Counted from the first letter of the stretch, positions 27,892 through 36,912 are shown. The stretch is DNA of 64,000 nt from Profundicola chukchiensis (GCF_029664245.1 NZ_JANAIE010000001.1:372001-436000), one strand, 5' to 3'. Numbers and translations are program-made. Notes: generated by a model not told the origin, from the sequence alone.

Positions 27892-28371
27892 ATGACACTT
27901 ACAACTATTGGATTGAAAGAAAATCAATCAAAGGATTTAGTAGAAAACTTAAACGAATTATTATCAAACTTTCAAGTTTATTATCAAAACCTAAGAAGTG
28001 TTCACTGGAACATTAAAGGTGAAAACTTCTTTGCGTTACATGATAAATTTGAGGAAATGTACACTGAAGCTCAAGTTCAGATTGACGACATTGCTGAGAG
28101 AATTTTAACCTTAGGAGAAACTCCATTACACACTTACGAAGATTATTTAGCAAATTCTAAAGTTAAAGTTGCTAAAAACGTATCAAAAGACTCTGAGTGT
28201 GTGAAAGTTATTTTAGACTCAATGAAAGAGTTATTAATTATCGAGCGTGAAATTCTTAAGAAATCAGATGAACTGAATGACGAAGGTACTAACGCTATGA
28301 TGAGTGATTTCATTGCTGGACAAGAAAAAACAGCATGGATGCTTAACTCATGGTTAAATAGAGCTATCTAA
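27892..28371 (+). CDS. dps: Dps-type ferritin-like DNA-protection protein
   Basis: A 159-aa four-helix-bundle protein of normal Dps length. The ferroxidase signature is present (SVHWNIKGENFFALHDKFEE, about residues 36-55, with His38, His50 and acidic residues), followed by QVQIDDIAERILTLG. It stores iron and uses peroxide as oxidant, protecting DNA. It is divergent from oxyR and ends at a strong terminator (28398-28431), so it is monocistronic. Confidence 0.93.
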   Translation: MTLTTIGLKENQSKDLVENLNELLSNFQVYYQNLRSVHWNIKGENFFALHDKFEEMYTEAQVQIDDIAERILTLGETPLHTYEDYLANSKVKVAKNVSKDSECVKVILDSMKELLIIEREILKKSDELNDEGTNAMMSDFIAGQEKTAWMLNSWLNRAI

Positions 28372-28397
28372 TTCATAGCTTTTTAGTAAACACAAAA

Positions 28398-28431
28398 AAC
28401 ACCTTGCTATGGCTAGCAAGGTGTTTTTTTT
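28398..28431 (+). terminator. Terminator of dps
   Basis: AACACCTTGCTA pairs perfectly with TAGCAAGGTGTT across a TGGC loop, followed by seven or more T. Confidence 0.9.
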
Positions 28432-28476
28432 ATTCTGTAATAACAACATCAGAATTTTAAATCCCTCTTCAGTTCC

Positions 28477-28546
28477 TTAAACTTCAAATCGAGAACTGCG
28501 AACTGAGAACCGTGAACCCTGAACTCTGAACTGCAAACTAGAATCT
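28477..28546 (+). repeat. Degenerate 7-bp tandem repeat, ten units
   Basis: The stretch divides into ten consecutive 7-mers fitting NNRAAYY, mostly NNGAACT: TTAAACT, TCAAATC, GAGAACT, GCGAACT, GAGAACC, GTGAACC, CTGAACT, CTGAACT, GCAAACT, AGAATCT. The last units run into the stop codon of fabH on the other strand. Related tracts occur at about 7376, 7910, 8320, 49389, 49800 and 50582. Confidence 0.75.
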
Positions 28547-29548
28547 CAGCAACACACTTCCCCAAGTAAATCCACTTCCAAAGGCAGCTAAACAAACTAA
28601 ATCACCTTTTTGGATTTTACCTTGTTCAGCGGCTTCGCTTAAAGCAATTGGAATACTCCCAGCTGTTGTATTTCCGTATTTTTGAATATTATTAAATACC
28701 TGATCATCACTCAAATTCATTCTTTTCTGAATAAACTGACTGATTCTTAAATTCGCTTGATGTGGAATTAACATTTTTAAGTTTTCTACACTTTCTCCGG
28801 CATCTTCAAAAGCTTCTTGAATAGCTTCTGGGAATCGAGTAACGGCGTGCTTAAACACAAAGTTACCATTCATGTGAGGATAGATTTTCTCGATTTCAAT
28901 TTTAAAATCTTCATCTAATAAGTTATCCGCCCAACCATATTTAGTTCCAGGGAACTGCATCGTCAACTCTTCAGCGTATTTACCTTCTGAATGCATATTA
29001 CAACTTAATATACCTCGAGACTCATCATCGGATGCACCCACAATAGCTGCTCCAGCACCATCTCCGAAAATAACTGAAACTCCTCTTCCTCTAGTCGTCA
29101 TATCTAGCCCAAAAGAGTGATTCTCCGCACCTACGACTAAAATGTTTTTATACATGCCAGACTGAACATAGGCATGTGCAGTAGATAAAGCATAAATAAA
29201 CCCAGAACATTGATTTCTAATATCCAATGCTCCTACCGTATCTATACCTAAATATTCTTGTAATTGAACCCCACAACCAGGGAAGTATAAATCTGGGCTT
29301 AAAGTCGCAAAAATGATAAAGTCAATTTCATTTTTATCTATACCAGCATTCTCAATAGCTTTTTGTGCAGCTTTGAATCCTAATACAGATGTTGGTTCAT
29401 CACCATCTCTTCCTACATGACGCCTTTCTACGATTCCGGTTCTCTCGCGAATCCACTCATCGTTGGTGTCCATCAATTTAGCTAAATCGTGATTGGTGAC
29501 TACATTTTCTGGGACATAATGTCCTAAACCTTTTATAACTGTTCTCAT
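28538..29548 (-). CDS. fabH: 3-oxoacyl-ACP synthase III family protein (FabH)
   Basis: A 336-aa thiolase-fold enzyme. The catalytic triad is visible: Cys114 in IRNQCSGFIYA, His263 in LIPHQANLRI and Asn293 in YGNTTAGSIP. It condenses an acyl-CoA primer (acetyl- or branched) with malonyl-ACP to start fatty-acid synthesis. No fab gene is adjacent, so this may be an additional KASIII rather than the copy linked to plsX, common in this phylum. It ends in a heptanucleotide-repeat tract. Confidence 0.85.
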   Translation of the reverse strand: MRTVIKGLGHYVPENVVTNHDLAKLMDTNDEWIRERTGIVERRHVGRDGDEPTSVLGFKAAQKAIENAGIDKNEIDFIIFATLSPDLYFPGCGVQLQEYLGIDTVGALDIRNQCSGFIYALSTAHAYVQSGMYKNILVVGAENHSFGLDMTTRGRGVSVIFGDGAGAAIVGASDDESRGILSCNMHSEGKYAEELTMQFPGTKYGWADNLLDEDFKIEIEKIYPHMNGNFVFKHAVTRFPEAIQEAFEDAGESVENLKMLIPHQANLRISQFIQKRMNLSDDQVFNNIQKYGNTTAGSIPIALSEAAEQGKIQKGDLVCLAAFGSGFTWGSVLLRF

Positions 29549-29631
29549 CTGTATTTCTATCGAAAAAACAAATGTAAAGGATTATTTTTAAGAATTTAAA
29601 AAATTAAGTCAATTAAATTATATAAGCATCA

Positions 29632-30195
29632 TTAATTTCGCATTTTAGCAATCGCCATTTCCCAAAAACGAAAGAAAAGAATCCCGAATAATACACCAAT
29701 TAAAGTACCTGATGCTATATCTAGTGGATAGTGTACTCCGATATAAACTCGGCTAAAGGCAATCGCTCCTGCCCAAACTAATAAAACAGGTAAAACCCAT
29801 TTGCTTTGCCTAAAAATCATTCCTACAAATACAGCTACCGCAAAGTGGTTGGTTGCATGTCCTGAAAAGAATCCAAATTGACCACCACAAGTGTCTCTCA
29901 CTAAGCGCATATACGGAAGAAGCTCCATATTTTTACATGGTCGTGGTCGTTGAATTAAAATATCTTTGTAGAATCTAGAAATCTGATCTGTAAATAATAT
30001 CATTAAGCCAGCTAAAGCTAAGGTGATCATCAATTTTTTAGCTCCGAAATTTTTGTAAATAAAAAATGCAAATACTAAATATAAAGGTATCCAAGATTTC
30101 TTATTGGTTATGAACAACCAAAAGGCATCCCATTGAGATGTTCCTAGATTATTAAGGTATAAGAATAAATTTTCGTCCCAAGAGATGAAATCCAT
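29632..30195 (-). CDS. PAP2-family membrane phosphatase
   Basis: A 187-aa integral membrane protein with about five helices. It contains the three phosphatase motifs: KDILIQRPRP (about 75), SGHATNH (about 107) and SRVYIGVHYPLDIASG (about 145). Such enzymes dephosphorylate phosphatidic acid, diacylglycerol pyrophosphate or undecaprenyl pyrophosphate. Its start codon overlaps the end of tatA by one base, so it is co-transcribed after tatA. Confidence 0.88.
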   Translation of the reverse strand: MDFISWDENLFLYLNNLGTSQWDAFWLFITNKKSWIPLYLVFAFFIYKNFGAKKLMITLALAGLMILFTDQISRFYKDILIQRPRPCKNMELLPYMRLVRDTCGGQFGFFSGHATNHFAVAVFVGMIFRQSKWVLPVLLVWAGAIAFSRVYIGVHYPLDIASGTLIGVLFGILFFRFWEMAIAKMRN

Positions 30196-30491
30196 TATAG
30201 TCTTTTTCGGGTGACAGGTCCAACGGCATCGTCAATCTCTTTTTTAGCTTGATTGATTTCCGTTTCTATTTCTTGTTGTGCTTTTTTGATATCCTTAGAA
30301 GGGTCTACCTTTTCGGCACTTTCCATTACCTCACGTTTAATTTCGTCGGTGGCTTCGCGCATAGCACGTAAACCCTCGCCTAAACCACGAGCAATTTCTG
30401 GAATCTTTTTAGGTCCAAAAACTAAAACAGAAATCACAAGAATAATGGTAATTTCTTGAAACCCTATAAAAGAAAAAACTGTGAATATCAT
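30195..30491 (-). CDS. tatA: Twin-arginine translocase subunit TatA
   Basis: A 98-aa protein with one N-terminal membrane helix (FQEITIILVISVLVFG), the FGPKKIPEIARGLGEGL hinge and amphipathic helix of TatA/TatE proteins, and a charged C-terminal tail. It forms the pore of the Tat pathway that exports folded proteins. A clear Tat substrate lies in the window at 25086-26018. It is first in a two-gene unit with the PAP2 phosphatase. Confidence 0.93.
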   Translation of the reverse strand: MIFTVFSFIGFQEITIILVISVLVFGPKKIPEIARGLGEGLRAMREATDEIKREVMESAEKVDPSKDIKKAQQEIETEINQAKKEIDDAVGPVTRKRL

Positions 30492-30758
30492 AGCGCAAAG
30501 GTATTAATTTTTTTAGATGCAAAAGTCTTTTTTTAAGTAGAAAGCAAAAAGATTACAATGTACTTAGTGTTAAAGTTCAAAAGTGAATTTTAAGCTTAGA
30601 GTTTTATCCTTTTATAAGCACTCAAAACTTATTTTAATTTAAATTCACCAATGCTCTCGTCTTCAATGACTAAAAACCAAGACTTCTAATCGGAAACTTA
30701 AAACTTATTTTTTGGAAGGATTTCTTTCTTCTTTTTTCTTTATATTTGTTCTCGAATT

Positions 30759-31844
30759 ATGAGTGATTACATTGTTTCTGCGAGAAAATATAGACCACAA
30801 ACTTTTGATCAAGTTGTTGGCCAAGAGGCTATTGTTACTACTTTAGAACATGCCCTTGCAAGCAATAAGTTGGCTCAAGCCCTACTTTTTTGCGGTCCGC
30901 GTGGTGTTGGTAAGACGACTTGTGCTAGAATTTTAGCACGAACCATCAACGAAACCGACAATCCCAACGATGACAATGATTTTGCATTCAATATATTCGA
31001 GTTAGATGCTGCATCTAACAACTCGGTAGATGATATTAGAAACCTAATCGATCAAGTTCGTTTCCCTCCACAAGTTGGAAATTATAAAGTATTCGTTATC
31101 GATGAGGTGCACATGTTATCAACCAGTGCTTTTAATGCTTTCCTTAAAACATTAGAAGAACCACCTGCGCATGCTATCTTTATATTAGCTACTACAGAAA
31201 AGCATAAGATTCTACCTACGATTCTTTCACGTTGTCAGATATATGATTTTAAAAGTATCGGTATTCCTGATATTAAAAATCATTTAGAGAAAATCGCGAA
31301 GAAAGAAGGGGTTACTTATGAGGATGATGCCCTACATTTAATTGCTCAAAAAGCAGATGGTGCTTTACGTGATGCTTTATCTATTTTTGATAGGCTCGTT
31401 ACTTTTGGTGAAGGAAGTTTAACCCTAGAAGGAGTTGCCGATACCTTAAATGTATTGGATTATGATACCTACTTCGCTATTACCGATGCTTGTCTAGAAA
31501 ATAAAATCCCTGAAGCTTTACACATTTTCGATAAGATTCTAAGAAAAGGTTATGATGCTCAGCTGTTTATATCTGGTTTAGGAGGTCATTTTAGAGATTT
31601 ATTGGTTTCTCAACATCCGCAAACAATTGAATTGCTAGACGTTGGAGAGAAAACCAAAGTTAAATACATTGAACAAGGTAAAAAGTGTACGCCTCAATTC
31701 TTGATGGATGCATTAGATATTTGCAATCAAGCTGACATCAATTATAGAGCTAGTAAGAATCAACGCTTAACAGTAGAAATTGCTTTAATGCAAATAGGAT
31801 CGCTTACCCAACAAGGTCAGCCTAAAAAAAAAAGTATAGCATAA
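30759..31844 (+). CDS. dnaX: DNA polymerase III gamma subunit (short dnaX product)
   Basis: The zero-frame product is 361 aa. It contains the AAA+ clamp-loader core: Walker A GPRGVGKTT (46-54), DEVH Walker B (115-118) and the SRC arginine finger (157-159). The Cys4 zinc module of E. coli DnaX is missing; the corresponding part (NETDNPNDDNDFAFNIFELDAAS) has no Cys. The frame ends right after the A-rich slippery tract with PKKKSIA-stop, the expected shape of a gamma product. Confidence 0.9.
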   Translation: MSDYIVSARKYRPQTFDQVVGQEAIVTTLEHALASNKLAQALLFCGPRGVGKTTCARILARTINETDNPNDDNDFAFNIFELDAASNNSVDDIRNLIDQVRFPPQVGNYKVFVIDEVHMLSTSAFNAFLKTLEEPPAHAIFILATTEKHKILPTILSRCQIYDFKSIGIPDIKNHLEKIAKKEGVTYEDDALHLIAQKADGALRDALSIFDRLVTFGEGSLTLEGVADTLNVLDYDTYFAITDACLENKIPEALHIFDKILRKGYDAQLFISGLGGHFRDLLVSQHPQTIELLDVGEKTKVKYIEQGKKCTPQFLMDALDICNQADINYRASKNQRLTVEIALMQIGSLTQQGQPKKKSIA

Positions 31845-32533
31845 TTCCGTCTTATTTATTTAAGACTGAAAAAGCTAAGCCTACTGCTCAACCAAAAGCA
31901 AAAACAGAAACCCAAGCACAAGCAACATCAGCGCCTGCTTCATCAACGTCTGCCACAAAACCTGTAGCAGCAACAACTGATGAGAGTACAAAAACGGCCA
32001 CACCTCCTCCACCTGTTACCAATAAAGCTAAGGAGAAAAAGAAATACTTTAGACGTCCAGAAAAATCTATTTTCTCTATTCGTCAGAATGTGGTTGAGGA
32101 ACAAGAGAAAGAAGATGAGGAAAGTTTAGACGATATCGACTATAGCTTACCACAAGATAAATTCTCGGATGATGAGTTTAAATTATTTTGGGACGCTTAT
32201 AAAGCTAAGCTTCAGAAAAAGAACAAGCCTTTGTTCAATGTCTTAGATACGGTGAATTGGCGCATCGACGAAAAACATCATGTTCACTTAATTTTCGATT
32301 CTAGAATGATGCTTTTAGAGTTCGAAAAGAGCAAAGAAGATTTCGTTAAGAAAGCTAGAAAAAAGCTAAACAACTATGCTTTGTTGGTGGTGAGCGATGT
32401 AAGTGAGGAAACTCAAACCGTCAACCATATTAAAACCAGAAAAGATATTTATCAAGAGTTTGTAGAAAGAAATCCAATGGTAGACAAACTTGCTCAGCAA
32501 TTAGGTTTAGATATTGAAAACGAACCTGGCTAG
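30759..32533 (+). CDS. dnaX: DNA polymerase III tau subunit (dnaX, by -1 frameshift at A10G)
   Basis: A -1 shift on the tract 31824-31834 joins the gamma frame to an uninterrupted frame that passes the gamma stop. The fusion product is about 591 aa. The added part starts with YSIIPSYLF, then an Ala/Pro/Thr/Lys-rich linker (about 31866-32045), a YFRRPEKSIFSI segment and an acidic then helical C-terminal domain (DEFKLFWDAYKAKL). This last domain resembles the DnaX C-terminal region that binds the polymerase. The long open -1 frame directly after the slip site is strong evidence that both products are made. Length and layout match tau in related organisms. Confidence 0.82.
31824..31866 (+). promoter_or_regulatory. 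dnaX frameshift or slippage site with downstream hairpin
   Basis: Ten consecutive A followed by G (31824-31834) read CCT AAA AAA AAA AGT in the zero frame. A hairpin GTCTTA-tttatt-TAAGAC (6-bp perfect stem, 31849-31866) lies 14 bases downstream. A10G can support ribosomal -1 slipping (A-AAA-AAG type) or transcriptional slippage as in Thermus dnaX. The sequence alone cannot tell them apart. Confidence 0.75.
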
Positions 32534-32788
32534 GACTAACTTTACTCTCATTTTCAATCGATAGAATTAAAGCGTATTAAAATTAGCTTTTCATAATTTT
32601 CACAGGATTCTATTTTAAAAAAGATAAGTTTCATTCAGTAATAAGATAAAAGTCATCTTTAATAGGTCTTAATAAGTGAAATAGGTCAATTTTATATTTA
32701 AAAATTCATAAATAGTTTTTATATTGGTGTTCGATATCGATTTCAACCATCGAGATTATACTTTATTTTACTCAAAATTTAAATTTAT
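32534..32788. other. AT-rich intergenic, likely fadD-like promoter region
   Basis: 255 bp without a gene. Short near-repeats (AAGATAAGTTTCATT and AGATAAAAGTCATC; TAATAGGTCTTAATAAG and AAATAGGTCAAT) occur around 32620-32700. No clear terminator follows dnaX and no sure promoter motif is seen. Confidence 0.5.
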
Positions 32789-34570
32789 ATGGAAATTACA
32801 AGGTTATTTGATTTTCTAACTCACCAGTTAGAGAACAATCCTTTGCCAGATGCTTTGGTATCTAAGACTTCGGGAGCTTGGGTTAAAACTTCTACACAAG
32901 AATACCAAGATCAAGCTAACCAAATAAGTCGTGGACTACTAAGAATGGGCATTAAGCCCGGCGATCATATAGCATTAATCACCACTACCAATCGTACAGA
33001 ATGGAATATTATGGACATCGGTTTACAGCAAATTGGTGTTATTTCGGTTCCAGTATATCCTTCTATTTCCCCAGAGGAATACGAATATATATTCAATCAA
33101 GCTAAAATCTCTTTTTCATTTGTTTCTGATAAAGAACTTTATGAAAAGATGATGAAAACTAAACCCAATACACCTGATTTAGTGGGGGTTTATACTTTTG
33201 ACGAGGTGGCAGATGCTCCGAATTGGAAGGAAATTCTGGACATGGGTGAAGATGATAGTAATCAAGGTGAGGTAGATGCTATTAAGGATTCAATTAAAAA
33301 TGATGATGTAGTAACGATTATTTACACATCAGGTACTACAGGTAAACCAAAAGGGGTTGTATTATCCCATAACAATATCGTTTCAAACGTTTTAGCTTCA
33401 AAAGAACGTGTTCCTGATATGGGAGATAATGCACGTGCTATGAGTTTCTTGCCGATTTGTCACGTTTTCGAACGTATGTTGATCTATCTATATCAATACA
33501 ACGCGATTCCTATTTATTATGCCGAAAGTATAGAATCTATTGGTGATAACTTAAAGGAATTGAAACCAACGGTAATGACGGTAGTACCTCGCTTGGTAGA
33601 AAAAGTTTATGCTAAGATATACGATACAGGATCGAACGCAGGTGGTATTAAAACTAAATTATTTATGTGGGCATTAGATCTAGTTAAAGATTTTACGCCT
33701 TACAAAGAGATGCCTTTCATGTGGAAGCTTAAATACAAATTCGCATCGGCTACCGTCTTCAAGAAATGGAGAGAAGGTGTTGGTGGAAATATGGTTTGTA
33801 TGGTTTCGGGAAGTGCTAAATTATCACCAAGATTAAATCGTTTGTTCTGGGCTGCTGGAATTCCGATTATTGAAGGTTATGGACTTACAGAAACTTCACC
33901 TGTAATCTCTGTTAACTCTATGGATCCTAAAGGATTTGCTATTGGAAGTGTTGGTTCGGCTTTAGACAAAGTAGATATTCGAATCGCTGAGGATGGTGAG
34001 ATTCAAGTGAAAGGACCGAATGTATTCCAAGAGTATTATCAACAACCAGAAAAAACGGCTGAAGTATTCACAGAAGATGGTTATTTCATGACGGGTGATA
34101 TTGGAGAAATCAAGGATGGTTTATTATTCATTACCGATAGAAAGAAACAAATTTTCAAGACCAGTGGTGGTAAATATGTTGCTCCACAGATCATTGAAAA
34201 TGCCATGAAGGCGATTCCGTTTATTGAGCAAATCATGGTGGTAGGTGAAGGTCAGAAAATGCCTTGTGCTATCATTCAACCTAACTTTGATTATGTTAGA
34301 GAGTTCATCAAGCGAAACGATCTTCCATTTGACAACCCAAGCAACGAAGAAATTGCAAATGCTCCTTCTCTTAAGAGCTTGATCGAAGAGCAAATCAAAG
34401 TTGTGAACAGGCAATTCGGTAAATGGGAACAAGTGAAGAAATTTGAGTTAACTCCTGATGTTTGGACGATTGAAGATGGTTTATTAACGCCGACTTTAAA
34501 GCATAAGCGTAAAAACATTCAAGAGAAATATCAAGACTTGTATGATAAGATGTACGACGAGACTTATTAA
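32789..34570 (+). CDS. Long-chain fatty acid-CoA ligase (AMP-forming)
   Basis: A 593-aa member of the ANL superfamily, of the FadD15-like long form. The AMP-binding P-loop YTSGTTGKPKG is near residue 180, the A5 motif GYGLTETSP near 368, and GDIGEIKDG plus DRKKQIFKTSGGKYVAPQ near 435-460. It activates long-chain fatty acids to acyl-CoA for degradation or membrane lipid use. It is monocistronic, with its own terminator at 34610-34636. Confidence 0.9.
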   Translation: MEITRLFDFLTHQLENNPLPDALVSKTSGAWVKTSTQEYQDQANQISRGLLRMGIKPGDHIALITTTNRTEWNIMDIGLQQIGVISVPVYPSISPEEYEYIFNQAKISFSFVSDKELYEKMMKTKPNTPDLVGVYTFDEVADAPNWKEILDMGEDDSNQGEVDAIKDSIKNDDVVTIIYTSGTTGKPKGVVLSHNNIVSNVLASKERVPDMGDNARAMSFLPICHVFERMLIYLYQYNAIPIYYAESIESIGDNLKELKPTVMTVVPRLVEKVYAKIYDTGSNAGGIKTKLFMWALDLVKDFTPYKEMPFMWKLKYKFASATVFKKWREGVGGNMVCMVSGSAKLSPRLNRLFWAAGIPIIEGYGLTETSPVISVNSMDPKGFAIGSVGSALDKVDIRIAEDGEIQVKGPNVFQEYYQQPEKTAEVFTEDGYFMTGDIGEIKDGLLFITDRKKQIFKTSGGKYVAPQIIENAMKAIPFIEQIMVVGEGQKMPCAIIQPNFDYVREFIKRNDLPFDNPSNEEIANAPSLKSLIEEQIKVVNRQFGKWEQVKKFELTPDVWTIEDGLLTPTLKHKRKNIQEKYQDLYDKMYDETY

Positions 34571-34609
34571 TTAAATCTTAAGTAATTCGTATCAAATAAA
34601 TAATAAAAA

Positions 34610-34636
34610 AATGAGCTGGTTTTACCGGCTCATTTA
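34610..34636 (+). terminator. Terminator of the acyl-CoA ligase gene
   Basis: AAATGAGCTGG and CCGGCTCATTT pair with one G:U across a TTTTA loop. The T run is short. Confidence 0.6.
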
Positions 34637-34665
34637 AATTTAAAGCCAACTGAAAAATTAAAATC

Positions 34666-35355
34666 ATGAGCAAAAAACATATTGTAGTATTAACCGGTGC
34701 AGGAATTTCCCAAGAAAGCGGAATTAAAACCTTTAGAGACTCCAATGGACTATGGGAAAATCATGACATTATGGAAGTCGCTTCCCCAGAAGGTTTTAGA
34801 AGCAATCCTGAATTAGTGTTGAATTTTTATAATCTAAGAAGACGGCAGTTACAAGAAGTTGAACCCAATGCAGCACATCTTTTCTTAGCTGAATTAGAAA
34901 AGCATTATGATGTTTCGGTGGTTACCCAAAACGTAGACGATTTACACGAGCGTGCAGGGAGTTCTAATATCATTCATCTTCATGGTGAACTTAAAAAAGC
35001 ACGAAGTGTAGCCGATGAATACACCACTTATGATCATCCAGGAGATTTAAATCTAGGTGATTTAGCACCAGACGGACATCAACTGCGTCCACATATTGTT
35101 TGGTTTGGCGAAGCCGTTCCAGAAATGTCTCGTGCCATGGAAGTTACTCGCAAAGCCGATATTTTACTCATCATCGGAACTTCTATGCAAGTTTACCCAG
35201 CGGCAGGATTAATAGATTTTGTGGATAGCGATGTTCCAATTTACATTGTCGATCCAGAAAAAGTTCCTCAAAGTGGAAATTCTCGTGTAACGCACATCCA
35301 AGAAAAAGCGGTAAAAGGCTGTGAAAAGCTGAGAGAAATATTATTAAAGGAATGA
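34666..35355 (+). CDS. cobB: Class III sirtuin (NAD-dependent protein deacylase, CobB-like)
   Basis: A 229-aa sirtuin. It has the NAD-binding GAGISQESGI (11-20), FRDSNGLW, TQNVDDLHERAGS (88-100) and the catalytic His106 in HLHGEL. FYNLRRRQL carries Tyr55 and Arg58, the YxxR pair that gives class III enzymes their desuccinylase/demalonylase preference. The zinc-binding Cys4 cluster of E. coli CobB is absent; there is no Cys between HGEL and RPHIVWFGE. This zinc-less form is known for some class III sirtuins. It is probably monocistronic. Confidence 0.88.
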   Translation: MSKKHIVVLTGAGISQESGIKTFRDSNGLWENHDIMEVASPEGFRSNPELVLNFYNLRRRQLQEVEPNAAHLFLAELEKHYDVSVVTQNVDDLHERAGSSNIIHLHGELKKARSVADEYTTYDHPGDLNLGDLAPDGHQLRPHIVWFGEAVPEMSRAMEVTRKADILLIIGTSMQVYPAAGLIDFVDSDVPIYIVDPEKVPQSGNSRVTHIQEKAVKGCEKLREILLKE

Positions 35356-35465
35356 ATTTCCAAAATCTTTAAAAAAATATTTTTCTCGTAAAAAATTGAT
35401 TTCAAAACGCTTACAAATGGCTTTGTTAAAAAATCAGAATTTTTCTTAAAAATTGGTGGATTTGA

Positions 35466-35498
35466 TTTGGCTTTAACAAAAATATTCTCTTATATTTG
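35466..35498 (+). promoter_or_regulatory. Bacteroidota-type promoter of tRNA-Ser
   Basis: TTTGG (35466-35470) and TATATTTG (35491-35498), 20 bp apart, match the -33 TTTG and -7 TAnnTTTG consensus of the phylum. Transcription would start about 30 bp before the tRNA. Confidence 0.75.
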
Positions 35499-35533
35499 CA
35501 CCCGCTTGATACGATAAACGAGCGATGATTAAA

Positions 35534-35618
35534 GGAGAGTTGGCAGAGTGGTCGAATGCGGCGGTCTTGAAAACCGTTGAGGGTCACACCTCCGGGGGTT
35601 CGAATCCCTCACTCTCCG
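35534..35618 (+). tRNA. tRNA-Ser (anticodon UGA)
   Basis: An 85-base cloverleaf. The acceptor arm is GGAGAGT/ACTCTCC with discriminator G. The D arm contains GGCAGAGTGGTCGAATG. The anticodon loop CTTGAAA gives UGA. A long class II variable arm (GAGGGTCACACCTC) and the T arm GGGGGTTCGAATCCCTC follow. The CCA end is not encoded (GCA follows). No integration scar is seen beside it. Confidence 0.95.
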
Positions 35619-35625
35619 CAAAAGG

Positions 35626-35653
35626 AAACCCTAACATTAGTTAGGGTTTTTTT
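35626..35653 (+). terminator. Terminator of tRNA-Ser
   Basis: AAACCCTAA (35626-35634) pairs with TTAGGGTTT (35641-35649), followed by T. Confidence 0.85.
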
Positions 35654-35753
35654 ATTTCCATTAATTTCTAAACAAATTCAAGTTTCAGAAATCCTCATTT
35701 CATCTTATCTCATCTAGAAATATTCTTTAACCTAAAAAGAGGTTTTAATTCCA

Positions 35754-35787
35754 TAAAAAAACTCACATAAGTCAAACCTATGTGAGT
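35754..35787 (-). terminator. Terminator of the MDR oxidoreductase gene
   Basis: ACTCACATA (35761-35769) and TATGTGAGT (35779-35787) form a perfect 9-bp stem, followed on the minus strand by seven T. Confidence 0.85.
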
Positions 35788-35832
35788 TGTTATATTTCTA
35801 TCAGAAATGATTTAATGCTTAGAGAAGCATTC

Positions 35833-36807
35833 TTAAGCTATGCTAATTACCAATCTTTTTCCTGATTCAATTTTCTGATTCCATAATTGCTCTATATTTT
35901 CAATAGAATCTACTACCAAATCCATTTTTAATTTACCTTTTGCAGCCAAGTCAAACATTTTTGGTAATACTTCTTGACTTAACGAAGCTAAATCATCTGG
36001 CGATAAACTACCAAATCCTGAACCTAGAATCTCAATCGCAGAACTTCTTAAGATACCAGAAGGCAAACTAATCGTTTCTCCTGCCATAGATCCTACGCTT
36101 ACAATACGTGTTCTATGAGATTGATGATCGAGTCCTCCACCCTTTAAAGCGGTTAGAATTAATTCTGCAGGCTTTCCCCATACATAATCAATCACTAAAT
36201 CAATCGGCGTTGCTGCGTGTACTTTTTTCAGTTGCTCTACAATGGCATCGTCCTCTTGTTTTAACGAGATAATTTGATCTGCTCCAAGTTCTAAGGTTTT
36301 CTCTAAACTTTCTTGATTCCTTCCGGTAGTAATGATGTTTTCAGCGCCATAGTATTTCGCTACTTGCACCGCTAAAAGTCCTGTTACGCCCGTTGCTCCA
36401 TTGATTAAGACATTTTGCCCTGGCTTAATTTCTCCTCTTACTTTCAAGGCCATTGCCGAACCTAATACCGCATTTGGTAAAGCTGCCGCTAAATCATCGT
36501 CTAAACCATCTGGTATCACCGTATATTTATTTTTATCGATAATAGCTTTCTCTGCTATCATACCCGAAATGCCTTGTGCATAAACACGCGTACCGTCTTC
36601 TAAAACTCCTACGCCGTCCATTCCTACCACCACTGGCAATTCGGTATAGCTTGCATAGTGCGTTCCACCGGCTCTTAATTTATCTAAATTCTTAACTGCC
36701 GCTGCTTTTACATCTAGCAGTACTTGATTTTCATTTTGAATCTCCGGATCTGCAAAGTCCATATATTTTGGTGCTTTGCCCAACTCTTCTAAAACTGCTG
36801 CTTTCAT
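35833..36807 (-). CDS. Medium-chain (MDR) zinc-free quinone oxidoreductase-like protein
   Basis: A 324-aa MDR-superfamily protein with a GroES-like N-terminal part (VVVGMDGVGVLEDGTRVYAQG). The Rossmann domain has its nucleotide-binding turn LINGATGVTGLLAVQ near residue 137. Catalytic-zinc Cys/His and structural-zinc Cys4 motifs are absent, so it belongs with quinone oxidoreductase or enoyl reductase-like members. NADPH is the likely cofactor; the substrate is unknown. It follows DoxX by 105 bp with a weak hairpin between and has a strong terminator. Confidence 0.8.
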   Translation of the reverse strand: MKAAVLEELGKAPKYMDFADPEIQNENQVLLDVKAAAVKNLDKLRAGGTHYASYTELPVVVGMDGVGVLEDGTRVYAQGISGMIAEKAIIDKNKYTVIPDGLDDDLAAALPNAVLGSAMALKVRGEIKPGQNVLINGATGVTGLLAVQVAKYYGAENIITTGRNQESLEKTLELGADQIISLKQEDDAIVEQLKKVHAATPIDLVIDYVWGKPAELILTALKGGGLDHQSHRTRIVSVGSMAGETISLPSGILRSSAIEILGSGFGSLSPDDLASLSQEVLPKMFDLAAKGKLKMDLVVDSIENIEQLWNQKIESGKRLVISIA

Positions 36808-36844
36808 AGGCTTATATTTTAATTTTCTTTTATCTAATCTTAAC

Positions 36845-36872
36845 GAAAAAGAGGCAGTAAATCATGCTGCCC
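36845..36872 (-). terminator. Possible weak terminator after the doxX-like gene
   Basis: GGCAG (36853-36857) and CTGCC (36867-36871) with TCTTTTT on the minus strand. The stem is only 5 bp. Confidence 0.35.
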
Positions 36873-36912
36873 CTTCTCCTACTCTAAATTAATTATGAAT
36901 ACTTAATAATTA

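Noticed and set aside
31824-32533. dnaX looks broken, with a stop followed by a separate small ORF
   Set aside because: The break falls exactly on an A10G tract and the -1 frame is open and continuous into the tau C-terminus, so a programmed shift is the better explanation than a pseudogene.
35534-35618. tRNA-Ser as integration site of a mobile element
   Set aside because: No integrase and no duplicated tRNA 3' end was found near it.
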